From DATKCN01 sp035513175 (GTDB taxonomy: Bacteria > Chloroflexota > Chloroflexia > Thermomicrobiales > CFX8), in the NCBI GenBank assembly GCA_035513175.1, contig DATKCN010000250.1:6607-70606 (forward strand): DNA of 64,000 nucleotides. Direction: 5' to 3'. Under the pieces are notes generated by a model that searched no databases, had not been told where the DNA came from, and worked only from the letters and a program-made list of their open reading frames with translations. The translations under genes were made by a program, and so were the position numbers. Positions 52,376 to 61,530 of the stretch are shown here, piece after piece. How positions within the stretch are numbered: the first letter of the stretch is position 1; each line of letters opens with the position of its first letter.

Positions 52376-53650
52376 ATGAACGTGCTGGTCGTCGGCGGCG
52401 GCGCGCGGGAGCACGCGCTGCTGTGGAAGCTGGCGGCCAGCAGCCGCGTGGGGCGGCTGTGCTGCGCGCCGGGCAACGCCGGGACAGAGCTGCTGGGCGA
52501 GAACCTGAGCATCGCCGTGAACGACTTCGACGGGCTGGCGCGCGCGGTGGAAGCGCGGGGCATCGATCTGGTCGTCGTCGGTCCGGAAGACCCGTTGTCG
52601 CGAGGACTGGCGGACTTCCTGCAGCAGCGCGGTCATCTCGTGTTCGGGCCCACCGCAGCGGCGGCGCAGATCGAGAGCAGCAAGGCGTGGGCGAAGGAGA
52701 TCATGACTGAGACGGGCGTTCCGACGGCGCGCGCGGTCGTCTGCCACTCTGCCGCTGAGGCGCTGGACGCCGTCTACGACGCCCCGCTGCCGCTTGTCAT
52801 AAAAGCAGATGGGCTGGCGGCGGGCAAGGGTGTTGTCGTCTGCCAGACCCGCGACGAGGCAGATACCGCCGTGCGCTGGATGATGGAAGATGGCGCGCTG
52901 GGCGGCGCTGCCCGGACGCTGCTCGTCGAGGAATGTCTGAACGGCGTCGAAGTCTCTTGCCTGGCCGTAACCGACGGCGAGACGGTCCTGCCGTTGCTGC
53001 CCGCCTGCGATTACAAGCGCATCCACGACGGCGACCTCGGACCGAACACCGGCGGCATGGGGGCCTACTCGCCGCCGGGGTTTCTCGACGACAGCACGAT
53101 CCGGGCGGTTCTCGACGACGTGATCGCGCCGGTAATCCAGGGCATGGCCCGGCGGGAGATCGTGTACCGCGGCGTGCTGTACGCCGGTCTGATGATGACG
53201 CGCACCGGACCGAAGGTGATCGAGTTCAACTGCCGCTTAGGCGATCCGGAAACCCAGGTGATTCTGCCGCTGCTCGACTCCGACCTGCTGACGCTGTGCG
53301 AGGCGACCGCCCGAGGAGAGCTGGCGAGCCATCCGGGTCTCGCATGGTTCCCCGGCGCTTGTGTCGGGGTCGTGCTGGCGTCGGGCGGTTATCCTGGCCC
53401 ACACACCACCGGACACGTGATTCACGGGCTCGACGCTGTCCCGGGCGACGCCGTCGTCTTCCATGCCGGAACGACGCGCCGCGGCCACGACATCGTCACA
53501 GCAGGAGGCCGCGTGCTGACAGCGGTGGGGCACGGGGCCGACATGACCTCCGCCCGAGAGGCAGCCTATGACACCGCCCGGGAAATCTCGTTTGCCGACA
53601 TGCACTACCGCTCCGACATCGCTTTGCGCGAGCTGGAGCCCGCGCCCTGA
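52376..53650 (+). CDS. purD: Phosphoribosylamine-glycine ligase
   Basis: 424 residues from the ATG at 52376 with GGAGA six bases upstream. It joins glycine to phosphoribosylamine with ATP in the second step of purine synthesis. Family signatures: MNVLVVGGGAREHAL at the start, VVVGPEDPLSRGLADFL, the ATP-grasp text PLVIKADGLAAGKGV and the PurD motif EFNCRLGDPETQ. Length is standard. No other purine gene is adjacent. Confidence 0.97.
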   Translation: MNVLVVGGGAREHALLWKLAASSRVGRLCCAPGNAGTELLGENLSIAVNDFDGLARAVEARGIDLVVVGPEDPLSRGLADFLQQRGHLVFGPTAAAAQIESSKAWAKEIMTETGVPTARAVVCHSAAEALDAVYDAPLPLVIKADGLAAGKGVVVCQTRDEADTAVRWMMEDGALGGAARTLLVEECLNGVEVSCLAVTDGETVLPLLPACDYKRIHDGDLGPNTGGMGAYSPPGFLDDSTIRAVLDDVIAPVIQGMARREIVYRGVLYAGLMMTRTGPKVIEFNCRLGDPETQVILPLLDSDLLTLCEATARGELASHPGLAWFPGACVGVVLASGGYPGPHTTGHVIHGLDAVPGDAVVFHAGTTRRGHDIVTAGGRVLTAVGHGADMTSAREAAYDTAREISFADMHYRSDIALRELEPAP

Positions 53651-53656
53651 CATCAC

Positions 53657-53688
53657 AACACCGGCTGGACAATGTCCAAGCCGGTGTT
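53657..53688. terminator. Bidirectional terminator between purD and the response regulator
   Basis: AACACCGGCT at 53657-53666 pairs with AGCCGGTGTT at 53679-53688, and the enclosed GGAC/GTCC adds four more base pairs with one bulged A. It starts seven bases after the purD stop and lies between convergent genes. Confidence 0.82.
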
Positions 53689-53742
53689 GCGGGGGAGGGG
53701 ATTGGGAGGAATGTCAGGTCAGGTCGCGCGCATCAACGCTGG

Positions 53743-54462
53743 TCAGGCGGCGAACACGCGGTTGTCGGTGCCGATCTCGACCCAGCCGTGCTTGACGGCG
53801 TAGAGCACCGCCTGCACCCGGTCGTGCACGCCGAGCTTGCGCAGCACGCTCGTCATGTGATTCTTGACCGTCTGCTCGGTAATGAACAGCGCGTCGGCGA
53901 TCTCCTTGTTTGAGAGCCCCTGCGACACGCAATCCAGCACCTCGACCTCGCGGGTCGACAAGTTGATCGATGTCGTTGGCGCAGGCGTGGTGACCTGCTC
54001 ACCGGCGCCCGCCAGGTTGCGGAACTCACTGAAGACCTTCCAGGCAAGCTGTGGTCGTGATAGCAAGGTTGCGTTGATCGGCTGCTCGCCGGCCGCGACG
54101 GCGGCGATCGTGGCCACCAGGTCCTGGGCCTCGATCTCCTTGGTGACGAAGGCGGACGCTCCAATGCGCACGGCCTCCATCAATCGCTCGTCATCCATGT
54201 GCATCGAGCACATGATGATCTTGGCCTGCGGGTGCTGTTTCTTGAGAATGCGGGCGATTTTGAGGCCGGTGACTCCCGGCAGCTGGATGTCGGACAGGAT
54301 GATGTGTGGCTGATGGATGCTGGCCACCTGGATGGCCTCGTAGCCGGATTCGGCTTCCGCGACGACCTTGAAGCGCCCGCCTTCCTCGATGATGCGGCGC
54401 AGGCCGTGACGGAACAACGGATGGTCATCGACGATCATCACTGTATTGCGTACGATAGCCAT
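53743..54462 (-). CDS. NarL/LuxR-family response regulator
   Basis: 239 residues from the ATG at 54462 (AAAGGAG seven bases upstream). The receiver domain has the acidic pocket VDDHP, phospho-acceptor Asp58 in ILSDIQLPG and the Lys in FVTKEI; the C-terminal LuxR-type helix-turn-helix is LSTREVEVLDCVSQGLSNKEIADAL then TVKNHMTSVLRKLGV. It is a DNA-binding response regulator activated by phosphorylation. No histidine kinase is adjacent, so it is an orphan here. Dyad sequences about 110-150 bases upstream could be its own binding site. Confidence 0.94.
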   Translation of the reverse strand: MAIVRNTVMIVDDHPLFRHGLRRIIEEGGRFKVVAEAESGYEAIQVASIHQPHIILSDIQLPGVTGLKIARILKKQHPQAKIIMCSMHMDDERLMEAVRIGASAFVTKEIEAQDLVATIAAVAAGEQPINATLLSRPQLAWKVFSEFRNLAGAGEQVTTPAPTTSINLSTREVEVLDCVSQGLSNKEIADALFITEQTVKNHMTSVLRKLGVHDRVQAVLYAVKHGWVEIGTDNRVFAA

Positions 54463-54572
54463 GTCGGGCTCCTTTTCGTCACCATCGCGAATCATTGAGA
54501 GAGCAGTGCTGTATCTGTATTGAGCGTAGCGCTGGGCTATCAATTGCGTAATGGCGCAAAGTGGTGAACCAT

Positions 54573-54610
54573 TAGGACCAATGCTCCTACATGACCTCGG
54601 TACCCAGGTC
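54573..54610. promoter_or_regulatory. Two dyads upstream of the response-regulator gene
   Basis: TAGGA/TCCTA with a 7-base spacer at 54573-54589 is followed by an 18-bp palindrome at 54593-54610, GACCT-C-GGTACC-C-AGGTC, perfect except one mismatched pair. They lie in the 287-base gap between the regulator gene and the NUDIX gene, which holds no gene, and are candidate operator sites. Confidence 0.4.
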
Positions 54611-54749
54611 CTACCGGCTTTCGTGACCTCAGCACTTTGGGGGATGTGGGACGCGCCCGATGTCCGAACGTGCGGTCGATGCAGAGGCGCGCGCGTCGAT
54701 GCGCAACGCTCCGGCGGCAGGATCGTTTGGATGTCCAGGGGAAGCTGCG

Positions 54750-55274
54750 TCAGCCGGAGTCGCGCAGGTGGGCGAGGATGGCAGTGATCGTCTTTGCGTC
54801 GGCGATCTCGCGGGCGGCGATCAGGGCGGGCGCCGCGTCAGGGGAGATGGGGACGATGCTCAGGTTCTCGTCCTGCTCCGGCCGCGCGCCGATGTCCCGC
54901 AGACCCGTGGCCCGATACACGATCAACTCCTCGTTGCACCAGCCGGGACTGATGAAGTAGCGCAGCAGCAGCTCGACGCTGTCGGCGGCGTAACCGACTT
55001 CCTCGTGCAGCTCGCGAATCGCCGTCTGGAGATGCGCCTCTTTCGGTTCGCGCGTCCCTGCCGGAACCTCCAGCAGCTCGCGGCCGACGGCGTAGCGGAA
55101 CTGGCGCACCAGCACGATGCGCCCGTCATCGTGCACCGGCAGGATTGCGACCGCGCCCGGATGCTCGACCACCTCCCGCGTCGCCAATCGCCCGGATGGA
55201 GTGCGTACCTGATCGACGCGCACCCGCACCAGCTTGCCGTCGAACGCCACTTCAGACGAGAACCGCTCTTCCAC
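54750..55274 (-). CDS. NUDIX hydrolase (ADP-ribose pyrophosphatase-like)
   Basis: 174 residues from a GTG. The Nudix box GTREPKEAHLQTAIRELHEEVGY (shown in parts: G-x5-E-x7-REL-x-EEVG) is complete, so Mg-dependent cleavage of a nucleoside diphosphate linked to another moiety is expected. Flanking text (VVEHPGAVAILPVHDDGRIVLVRQ, RYAVGRELLEVPAG, SPGWCNEEL) is close to the ADP-ribose pyrophosphatase subgroup. It lies 13 bases after the oxidoreductase gene stop at 55288 on the same strand and is probably co-transcribed with it. Confidence 0.93.
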   Translation of the reverse strand: MEERFSSEVAFDGKLVRVRVDQVRTPSGRLATREVVEHPGAVAILPVHDDGRIVLVRQFRYAVGRELLEVPAGTREPKEAHLQTAIRELHEEVGYAADSVELLLRYFISPGWCNEELIVYRATGLRDIGARPEQDENLSIVPISPDAAPALIAAREIADAKTITAILAHLRDSG

Positions 55275-55287
55275 GCCATGACACCCT

Positions 55288-56751
55288 TCAGCCAGTCCGC
55301 GCCATCATGCCGGTCCAGGATAGCCGCCGCAACACCGACTGCGCCGCGAAGTGCCCGCACAGCCCATGCACGCCCCCGCCCGGGGGAGTCGACGACGAGC
55401 AGAGATAGAGGCGGCGGTTCGGGGTCGAGTACGGATCGAATCGTGGGGCAGGGCGGGTGAAGACCTGGCGAAGGTCCTGCAGGCCGCCGTTGATGTCACC
55501 GCCGATGTAGTTGGCATTGTAGCGCTCCATCTCGACGGCATTCATCGCCGCGCGCGCCAGGATGAGGTCTCGGAAGCCGGGCGCGAAGCGTTCGATCTGA
55601 GCCTCGATGCGCTCGGTCATGTCGACTGTCGAGCCGGACGGGACGTGGCAGTAGCCCCACAACGTGTGCTGCCCGTCGGGCGCGCGCGACGGGTCGGCGA
55701 CGCATGGTTGCGACAGCAGCACGAACGGCCGCTCAGGATGCTCGCCACGGGCGACGGCGGCCTCCGCGGCGGAGATCTCTGCCAGCGTCCCACCAGCATG
55801 AACGGTCCCGGCGCGCGCGCACTCCGTGGCCGTCCACGGCACGGCGCCGGACAGTGCCCAGTCGACCTTGAACGATCCGGGGCCGTAGCGAAAGCGCCTC
55901 AGCTGCGCTCGATACCAGCCGGGCAGCTCGTCCCCGGCCATCTCGACAAGCTGACGCGGGCCCGTGTCGAACAGCACCGCGCGCGAGGTCGGCAGCTCGG
56001 CCAGGCTCGTTACCCGCCGGTTGGTTTCAATCTCTCCGCCCAGCTCCAGCAGGTACGCTGCCAGCGCGTTTGCGATCGACTGACTGCCGCCGCGAGCCAC
56101 CGGCCAGCCTGCCACGTGCGCGGAAATGCCCAGGATGAGCGCGACCGCGGCGGTCCCAGGTCGTTCCAGCGGCAACATCGAGTGGCCGGCGATTCCCGCG
56201 ACGAGCGCGCGTGCCTGCTCCGTCCGGAAGCGGCTCCGTGCCAATCCCGACGCGGATCGCAACGCGCTCATTCCGAAGCGGGATAGCGCCAGCGGGTGAC
56301 GGGGAATGCGAAAGGGCCCCAGGACGCTCTCGACCAGTCGCTCGACGTCGTCTGCCAGCGGCTGCATCAGTGAACGATATGCTTCCCCGTCAGGCCCGAG
56401 CCATTCGACCGTGGTTTCCAGCGAGCGTTCCAGCACGGCCGCGATCCCGCCATCGAGGGGATGCGCCAGCGGCGTCGGCGGATGCGCCCACTCCAGCCCG
56501 TGCCGCTGCAAGGGCATGTTTCGAAATGCCGGGGAGAGAACGGCCAGTGGATGTACGGCCGAACAGATGTCGTGTGTGAAGCCGGGCAGCGTCAGCGCGG
56601 CCGATCGCGTTCCGCCTCCGACCGTAGAGGCGGCCTCCAGCGCCAGCACCGACCAACCCGTCTGGGCCAGCGTGACCGCCGCGGCCAGGCCGTTCGGCCC
56701 CGTCCCCACGACGACGGCGTCATAGGCGATCCCAGAATCGCGACGACCCAC
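55288..56751 (-). CDS. Phytoene desaturase-like FAD-dependent oxidoreductase
   Basis: 487 residues from a GTG at 56751, chosen because it directly precedes the dinucleotide fold and has AGAGG upstream; the frame stays open further but without family text. The FAD motif is YDAVVVGTGPNGLAAAVTLAQ followed by LEAASTVGGGTRS, and the C-terminal FAD site reads NRRLYLCSSSTPPGGGVHG, as in CrtI/NAD(P)-FAD amine-oxidase-like enzymes. No other carotenoid gene is near, so it may act on another lipid or unknown substrate. The NUDIX gene follows closely. Confidence 0.88.
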   Translation of the reverse strand: MGRRDSGIAYDAVVVGTGPNGLAAAVTLAQTGWSVLALEAASTVGGGTRSAALTLPGFTHDICSAVHPLAVLSPAFRNMPLQRHGLEWAHPPTPLAHPLDGGIAAVLERSLETTVEWLGPDGEAYRSLMQPLADDVERLVESVLGPFRIPRHPLALSRFGMSALRSASGLARSRFRTEQARALVAGIAGHSMLPLERPGTAAVALILGISAHVAGWPVARGGSQSIANALAAYLLELGGEIETNRRVTSLAELPTSRAVLFDTGPRQLVEMAGDELPGWYRAQLRRFRYGPGSFKVDWALSGAVPWTATECARAGTVHAGGTLAEISAAEAAVARGEHPERPFVLLSQPCVADPSRAPDGQHTLWGYCHVPSGSTVDMTERIEAQIERFAPGFRDLILARAAMNAVEMERYNANYIGGDINGGLQDLRQVFTRPAPRFDPYSTPNRRLYLCSSSTPPGGGVHGLCGHFAAQSVLRRLSWTGMMARTG

Positions 56752-57056
56752 GCGCTCTGCCTCTCTCCGCTTTGACGGCCTACGTGGTTCTTCGAATGCT
56801 CCGGCCGGGCCCGGCGCGGACGAATGCGAGGTTTGCTCGATGCGCCTGCCGCGCGCAGGCCTCATGATAGAGGCAGACAGCGACCGGGCAAGGCGCCACG
56901 GTCCGAGAATTGACAGGAGCAACCTGATGGATGCCGTATACATCATCAAGCGGATGGCCGAGATACACGTGTCTACCCTCCGCGCGCAGCGCTGCCCATC
57001 GTGCAGCTTCTTTGAGCGCGTCAAGCGATTGTAGGCCCTGGACGCGTGGGAGGAAC
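56752..57056. other. Gap with a possible 35-codon open frame
   Basis: These 305 bases hold no recognised gene. A TTGACA is present at 56910-56915 but no -10 at normal spacing. AGGAG at 56915-56919 precedes an ATG at 56927 opening 35 codons to 57034 (starts MDAVYIIKRM, with a CPSC pair); the opposite strand is also open, so I do not call a gene. Confidence 0.3.
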
Positions 57057-57440
57057 ATGCCGACACTATCCGAACGAGCGAGCAGCGCGCGCGTCTGCTA
57101 CCTGGCCACGACTGGCCGGGTGACCGGGAGGCCGCACGAGATCGAAATCTGGTTCGCGACCGAACCGGACACGGTGAGCACCATCTACCTGCTGTCGGGT
57201 GGGCGGCATCGGGCGGATTGGGTGCGGAACATTCGCCACGATCCGGCCGTGTTCGTTCGCGCCGGCGATGGGCGTTACCGGGGAACTGCCCGCATCCTCA
57301 CGCCCGACGACGCCGCCGACCGCCGGGCGCGGGAGATCGTCGCGGCCAACTACCAGGGCTGGCAGCCGGGCCAGCCATTCAGCCAGTGGGCGCGTGATTC
57401 GCTGGCCATCGCGATCGAGCTGGAAGGACCACTGAAGTGA
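57057..57440 (+). CDS. DUF385/DDN-type nitroreductase (probable F420-dependent)
   Basis: 127 residues from the ATG at 57057 with GGAGG upstream. Split-barrel fold of the deazaflavin-dependent nitroreductase family: TTGRVTGRPHEIEIWF, YLLSGGRHRADWVRNIRHDP and VFVRAGDGRYRGTARIL are the conserved blocks. Relatives use F420H2 to reduce nitro compounds or quinones, so this hints that the organism makes F420, though some members use other flavins. The next gene starts within its stop (GTGA), so the two are translationally coupled. Confidence 0.88.
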   Translation: MPTLSERASSARVCYLATTGRVTGRPHEIEIWFATEPDTVSTIYLLSGGRHRADWVRNIRHDPAVFVRAGDGRYRGTARILTPDDAADRRAREIVAANYQGWQPGQPFSQWARDSLAIAIELEGPLK

Positions 57441-57922
57441 TCTCCGCGCCATTCGGGCTTGGGCCCGGCACGATCTTCGAGACCCACGTGCATGTCACCA
57501 ACCTCGCCCGGGCCATCAGCTTCTACGGTGACCGGCTTGGCCTGAGGCTCGCCTATCATCTTCAAGAGCGCAACGTCGCGTTCTTCTGGATTGGTGGCGC
57601 CGGCGACGCGATGCTCGGTGTCTGGGAGATTCCCGAGCGCGACTGGCGCGCGTCCCACTTCGCCTTTGCCATCACGCCGGACGAGATCGGCGGGGCGTTC
57701 GACCGCCTGCGCGCCGCGGGCATCGACGCGCTCGATTTCTGGGGCAACCCGACGACCGACCCGACCGTTCATGCATGGATGCCCGCCTGCGGCATCTTCT
57801 TTCGCGATCCCGACGGCAACAGCCTTGAGCTGCTGGCGATGCTGCCGGGCGCAGGCCGTCCCGAGCTGGGAGTCGTGCCATTAAGCGTCTGGAACAAGCG
57901 CGCGGCGGCCGCCGTTCGTTGA
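57437..57922 (+). CDS. VOC (glyoxalase/bleomycin-resistance) family protein
   Basis: 161 residues from a GTG that overlaps the preceding stop by four bases. Two beta-alpha-beta-beta-beta units of the vicinal-oxygen-chelate fold: ETHVHVTNLARAISFYGDRLGL (metal His) and SHFAFAITPDEIGGAFDRLRAAGI, ending with GIFFRDPDGNSLELLAM (metal Glu). Likely a metal-dependent lyase, dioxygenase or binding protein of unknown substrate. It is paired with the F420-type protein. Confidence 0.9.
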   Translation: MISAPFGLGPGTIFETHVHVTNLARAISFYGDRLGLRLAYHLQERNVAFFWIGGAGDAMLGVWEIPERDWRASHFAFAITPDEIGGAFDRLRAAGIDALDFWGNPTTDPTVHAWMPACGIFFRDPDGNSLELLAMLPGAGRPELGVVPLSVWNKRAAAAVR

Positions 57923-58000
57923 GTGACCCGCAACGCGATACGATGCGCTCCACGGACATCCGGGTCCGGCGGCGCCATCACGCGCTCAGGGAGGAAACGC

Positions 58001-58819
58001 ATGAGCATGTGGATCGATCGCTATCTCGTCCCGCCTGACAGGCGCGTCGCGCTGGACGAGATCGATCCAGACGACGCCAAGTCGCTGTCAAAGAAGCAGC
58101 GCACCACAATCGAGACGGACATGCAGGATGACCTTGCCGAACTTCGCGCGTTGCAGGAACGGCTGTTCGCCGAAAAAACGCGGGCGTTGCTTATCGTCCT
58201 GCTGGCCATCGACTGCGGCGGCAAGGACTCCACCGTCGACCGCATCTTCAGCGGCATCAATCCCCAATCCTGCGTCGTCACCGGTTTTGGCGTGCCCAGC
58301 GACGAGGAGCGCGCCCATGACTTCCTCTGGCGCATCCATCACCGCGTGCCGCGCGCTGGCATGATCGGCATCTTCAACCGCTCGCACTACGAGGATGTGA
58401 CCGTCACGAGGGTGAACGGCTCGATCGACCGTGACACCGGGCTCGACCGGTGTCGCCACATCCGGGCCTTCGAGCGCCTACTGCACGATCGCGGGACGCA
58501 CGTGCTGAAGTTCCACCTTCGAATCTCCAGGAAAGAGCAGGCCGACAGGCTGCGCGACCGGCTAGAGGATCCAACCAAGCACTGGAAGTTCAACCCGAGC
58601 GATCTGCAGGGGCGGGAGCGCTGGGATGAGCATCAGGCCGCGTTCGAGGATGCCGTGAACGCGACATCGACGGACGACGCGCCCTGGCACATCGTTCCGG
58701 CTAACAGCAAGTGGTATCGGGACGCCATCGTGACGCGCGCCATCGTCGAGCGGCTGCGGGCGATGGATCCGCGCTACCCACCGCCGGTTGAGGGCCTCGA
58801 GCGCTACCGTGTCGAATAG
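58001..58819 (+). CDS. ppk2: Polyphosphate kinase 2 family protein
   Basis: 272 residues from the ATG at 58001 with GGAGG seven bases upstream. The P-loop kinase core has a Walker A-like LLAIDCGGKDST (Lys75), the lid/Walker B block FNRSHYEDVTVTRV, and RISRKEQADRLRDRLEDP, WKFNPSDLQGRERWDEH and ANSKWYRD, all PPK2 hallmarks. It transfers phosphate between polyphosphate and AMP/ADP/GDP. The usual DAAGK or DGAGK is DCGGK here, a minor variant. Length fits a one-domain class I/III PPK2. It is monocistronic; the 293 bases that follow hold nothing clear. Confidence 0.94.
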   Translation: MSMWIDRYLVPPDRRVALDEIDPDDAKSLSKKQRTTIETDMQDDLAELRALQERLFAEKTRALLIVLLAIDCGGKDSTVDRIFSGINPQSCVVTGFGVPSDEERAHDFLWRIHHRVPRAGMIGIFNRSHYEDVTVTRVNGSIDRDTGLDRCRHIRAFERLLHDRGTHVLKFHLRISRKEQADRLRDRLEDPTKHWKFNPSDLQGRERWDEHQAAFEDAVNATSTDDAPWHIVPANSKWYRDAIVTRAIVERLRAMDPRYPPPVEGLERYRVE

Positions 58820-59112
58820 TACTCCGGTCGGCGATGATGAACGAGACAACAGGCCGTTTGCGTCGATCGTTCATCAACCAGACGGGCCGTAACAGCGACC
58901 GCAAGGGGGGCGCAGTGTCGCCCGGGCATGCGGATAGTTCGCCGCGTCTGTGGTTGAATTATGTGAGCCGTCGGACGATCATCGAAGGCGTCACGACAGG
59001 CGGCTGGGCACGCTCGAATCGGACCACGACACGTTTCTGGCGCGCGCCGCGCGGATCGGCGTGCTCCGGGATCAGTGTTGAAGCGCCTGCCGAACGGAAC
59101 GCGCTCTAGCGA

Positions 59113-61515
59113 ATGCCGGACATATCATTGAGTATTGTGACGAATCAGCGCCGCCCGAACGCACCATGGCGCATATCGCTGCCCCGCCTGACCGACCAGG
59201 CGAATCGAGACGCGGGTCAGGTTCGAGCCGAGCAGCGGCTGGCGGTTGCGCTCGCCCTGGTCGCGATTCCGGCCTTCCTGCTGCTACTGAGCGGCCTGCT
59301 TGCCGGCCGTCCCTCCGCCGAGGGCCGCATCGAGCAGGGCGTCAGTGTCGGCGGCTACCCGGTCGATGGTGAGAATTGGGACCGCGCGGCGGCGGACCTC
59401 GTCGCGCGATTTTCGACGTATATGAACGATCCGATCCTGTTCGAGGTCGATGGACGGCCGGTCGCGGTCTCGGCGACCGAACTGGGGCTCGCGTTCGACG
59501 TTGCCGCGACGTACGAGCGCGCGCTCGGCGTCGGGCGTGGACCGATGCTCACTGCCGGAGCGGAGCGGCTGCGCGCTCACACGCGTGGTGTGAACGTCGA
59601 ACCCGTGGTGACGTTCGACCCGGCGAAATTCACCGCGACGCTGGAGGCCATCGGTGGCGATGCGATCCACCCGCCGGTCGACGCGACATTCTACTGGACC
59701 GGCACGAGCCTGCTGATCGCTCCCGCCTCGGACGGCATGGCGATTGACGCCGACGCCGCGGCGCGCGCGCTCAAGCAGGCCGTACAACAGCTAAGCCACG
59801 GCCCTATCGTCGTGCCGTACGTGACCGTGAAACCCGCAGTCTCGACCGCGCATCTTGAAGCCGTGCGTGCTGACGTCGAGGCGATCCTGCGGGACCCCGT
59901 GCTGGTAACGGCCGGGGGGACATACTGGCAGATTACGCCGCAGGGGCTTGCGGAGATGTTGACCGTACGCGACGGAAAGGTCGCGGTCGACACTTTGACG
60001 CTACGACCCCTGATCGATTCGCTGACCATCACCGTGAACCAGCAGGGCATGGATGCCGCTGTGGTGCATGTGGGCGACGGGACGTTCCGTGTCGAACATG
60101 AGCAGATTCGCCGCGTGCTCGATGTGCCTGCCAGCGTTACCGCCGTCGAGCGCGGGATTCTCGGCGGGGATCGTCAGATTGCGCTGATCACGGCCCAATC
60201 GACGCCGGACACCACGGCGGCAACGTTGCAGCCCCTGGCGCAGCGCGCGAACGAGATCGCCGGGCGCGGCATGGTTGTATGGTGGTCTGATGGCGAGTAC
60301 CAGCTCGATTCAGGTCAGTACGCATCGACATTCGTGTTCGACGTAGAAACGCTGACGATCTCTTTCGACGGGCAGGCGCTGTTTCACATGCTGGAGCCGC
60401 TGGCGCGCGAGATCAACCGCCCGGCGACCGGCTATCGCTGGATCAACTGGGAAGTTGTGGCTCCGGAGGGATCGTCTCCGGGACGTCTGGTCGACATCAA
60501 TGCCAGCGTGAACCGTCTCACCGCCAACGCCCTCAATGGCGAACCAAGGTCAGAGCTCGTCGTCGATGAATACGACGAGGACACGGGCGAGATCGCCAAC
60601 ATCCAGCTCAACGATCTGCTGGGCAGCGCCTCGACGTATTACGGCAGCTCGAACTGGAACCGGCGCACCAACGTCGAGCTGGCCGCGCAGACGCTGAACG
60701 GCGCGCTGGTGCGGCCGGGCGGCACATTCTCCTTCAACCAGGCCATCGGTGGAACGGCATCGCTCGACGACGGATATCAGGTCGGCTTCGGCATCGTCAC
60801 CAACCAGGACGGCGTTCCCCAGACCGTGCCGTCGGTGGCGGGCGGCATCTGCCAGGTGGCGACGACCGTGTTCCAGGCCGCCTGGTGGTCGGGCATGCCG
60901 ATCGGCACGCGCAGCTGGCACTCCTACTGGATTCCGAATTACGGGAGCGGTCCGGGCGGCATGATGGGCCTCGACGCGACCGTCGACCCGGATTATGGCC
61001 TCGATTTCACCTTTCACAATCCAACCGAGCAGTGGATCGGAGTCCGCGCTGTCGCCGATGGCGAGTGGCTGACCATCGAGGTCTGGGGAACCAACCAGGG
61101 CTGGAACGTGATCGTCAGTGAGCCGCAGATCTATAACGTCGTCAAGGCGGACCAGGGGCAGCATCAGCAGGTCAGCGATCTATTGGAGCCAGATCAGAGG
61201 GTAAACGTCGAATTCGCGCACGACGGCTTCACGGCCACGAATCACCGCATCGTGATGAAGGGCGATCAGGTCATCGACGAAATCCATCTGACGAGCTACT
61301 ACCAGCCGTCGCGCAACGTGACGCTGGTTGGGCGCGGCGCGATTGACCCGACGCCGGTTGCTCCTGAGCCGACCCCGACGCCCGAACCCGAGCCCGAGCC
61401 CGAGCCTGAGCCGGAGCCGGAACCCACCGAGGAGCCAGTCACCGAGGCCCCGCCTGACGAGGAACCTATCGAGGAGCCCATCGAGGACTCCGAAGACGCT
61501 CCGGAGACGGAATAG
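59113..61515 (+). CDS. VanW family wall-associated protein with YoaR-type domains
   Basis: 800 residues. A cytoplasmic N-terminus of about 42 residues, one transmembrane helix (AVALALVAIPAFLLLLSGLLAG), then repeated YoaR/peptidoglycan-binding-4-type domains (about 75-210, 215-330 and 335-460) and the VanW domain (about 505-650) with TLNGALVRPGGTFSFNQAIG, VAGGICQVATTVFQAA and FHNPTEQWIGV. The C-terminus is an acidic Glu-Pro repeat tail (about 750-800). Function of VanW domains is unknown; the layout fits a cell-envelope peptidoglycan-binding protein anchored in the membrane. The ATG lacks a clear ribosome site. Confidence 0.9.
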   Translation: MPDISLSIVTNQRRPNAPWRISLPRLTDQANRDAGQVRAEQRLAVALALVAIPAFLLLLSGLLAGRPSAEGRIEQGVSVGGYPVDGENWDRAAADLVARFSTYMNDPILFEVDGRPVAVSATELGLAFDVAATYERALGVGRGPMLTAGAERLRAHTRGVNVEPVVTFDPAKFTATLEAIGGDAIHPPVDATFYWTGTSLLIAPASDGMAIDADAAARALKQAVQQLSHGPIVVPYVTVKPAVSTAHLEAVRADVEAILRDPVLVTAGGTYWQITPQGLAEMLTVRDGKVAVDTLTLRPLIDSLTITVNQQGMDAAVVHVGDGTFRVEHEQIRRVLDVPASVTAVERGILGGDRQIALITAQSTPDTTAATLQPLAQRANEIAGRGMVVWWSDGEYQLDSGQYASTFVFDVETLTISFDGQALFHMLEPLAREINRPATGYRWINWEVVAPEGSSPGRLVDINASVNRLTANALNGEPRSELVVDEYDEDTGEIANIQLNDLLGSASTYYGSSNWNRRTNVELAAQTLNGALVRPGGTFSFNQAIGGTASLDDGYQVGFGIVTNQDGVPQTVPSVAGGICQVATTVFQAAWWSGMPIGTRSWHSYWIPNYGSGPGGMMGLDATVDPDYGLDFTFHNPTEQWIGVRAVADGEWLTIEVWGTNQGWNVIVSEPQIYNVVKADQGQHQQVSDLLEPDQRVNVEFAHDGFTATNHRIVMKGDQVIDEIHLTSYYQPSRNVTLVGRGAIDPTPVAPEPTPTPEPEPEPEPEPEPEPTEEPVTEAPPDEEPIEEPIEDSEDAPETE

Positions 61516-61530
61516 CCCGCTTCAGCAGCG

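Noticed and set aside
56910..56942. Promoter with TTGACA and TATACA
   Set aside because: The spacer would be 21 bases, too long for a sigma-70 promoter.
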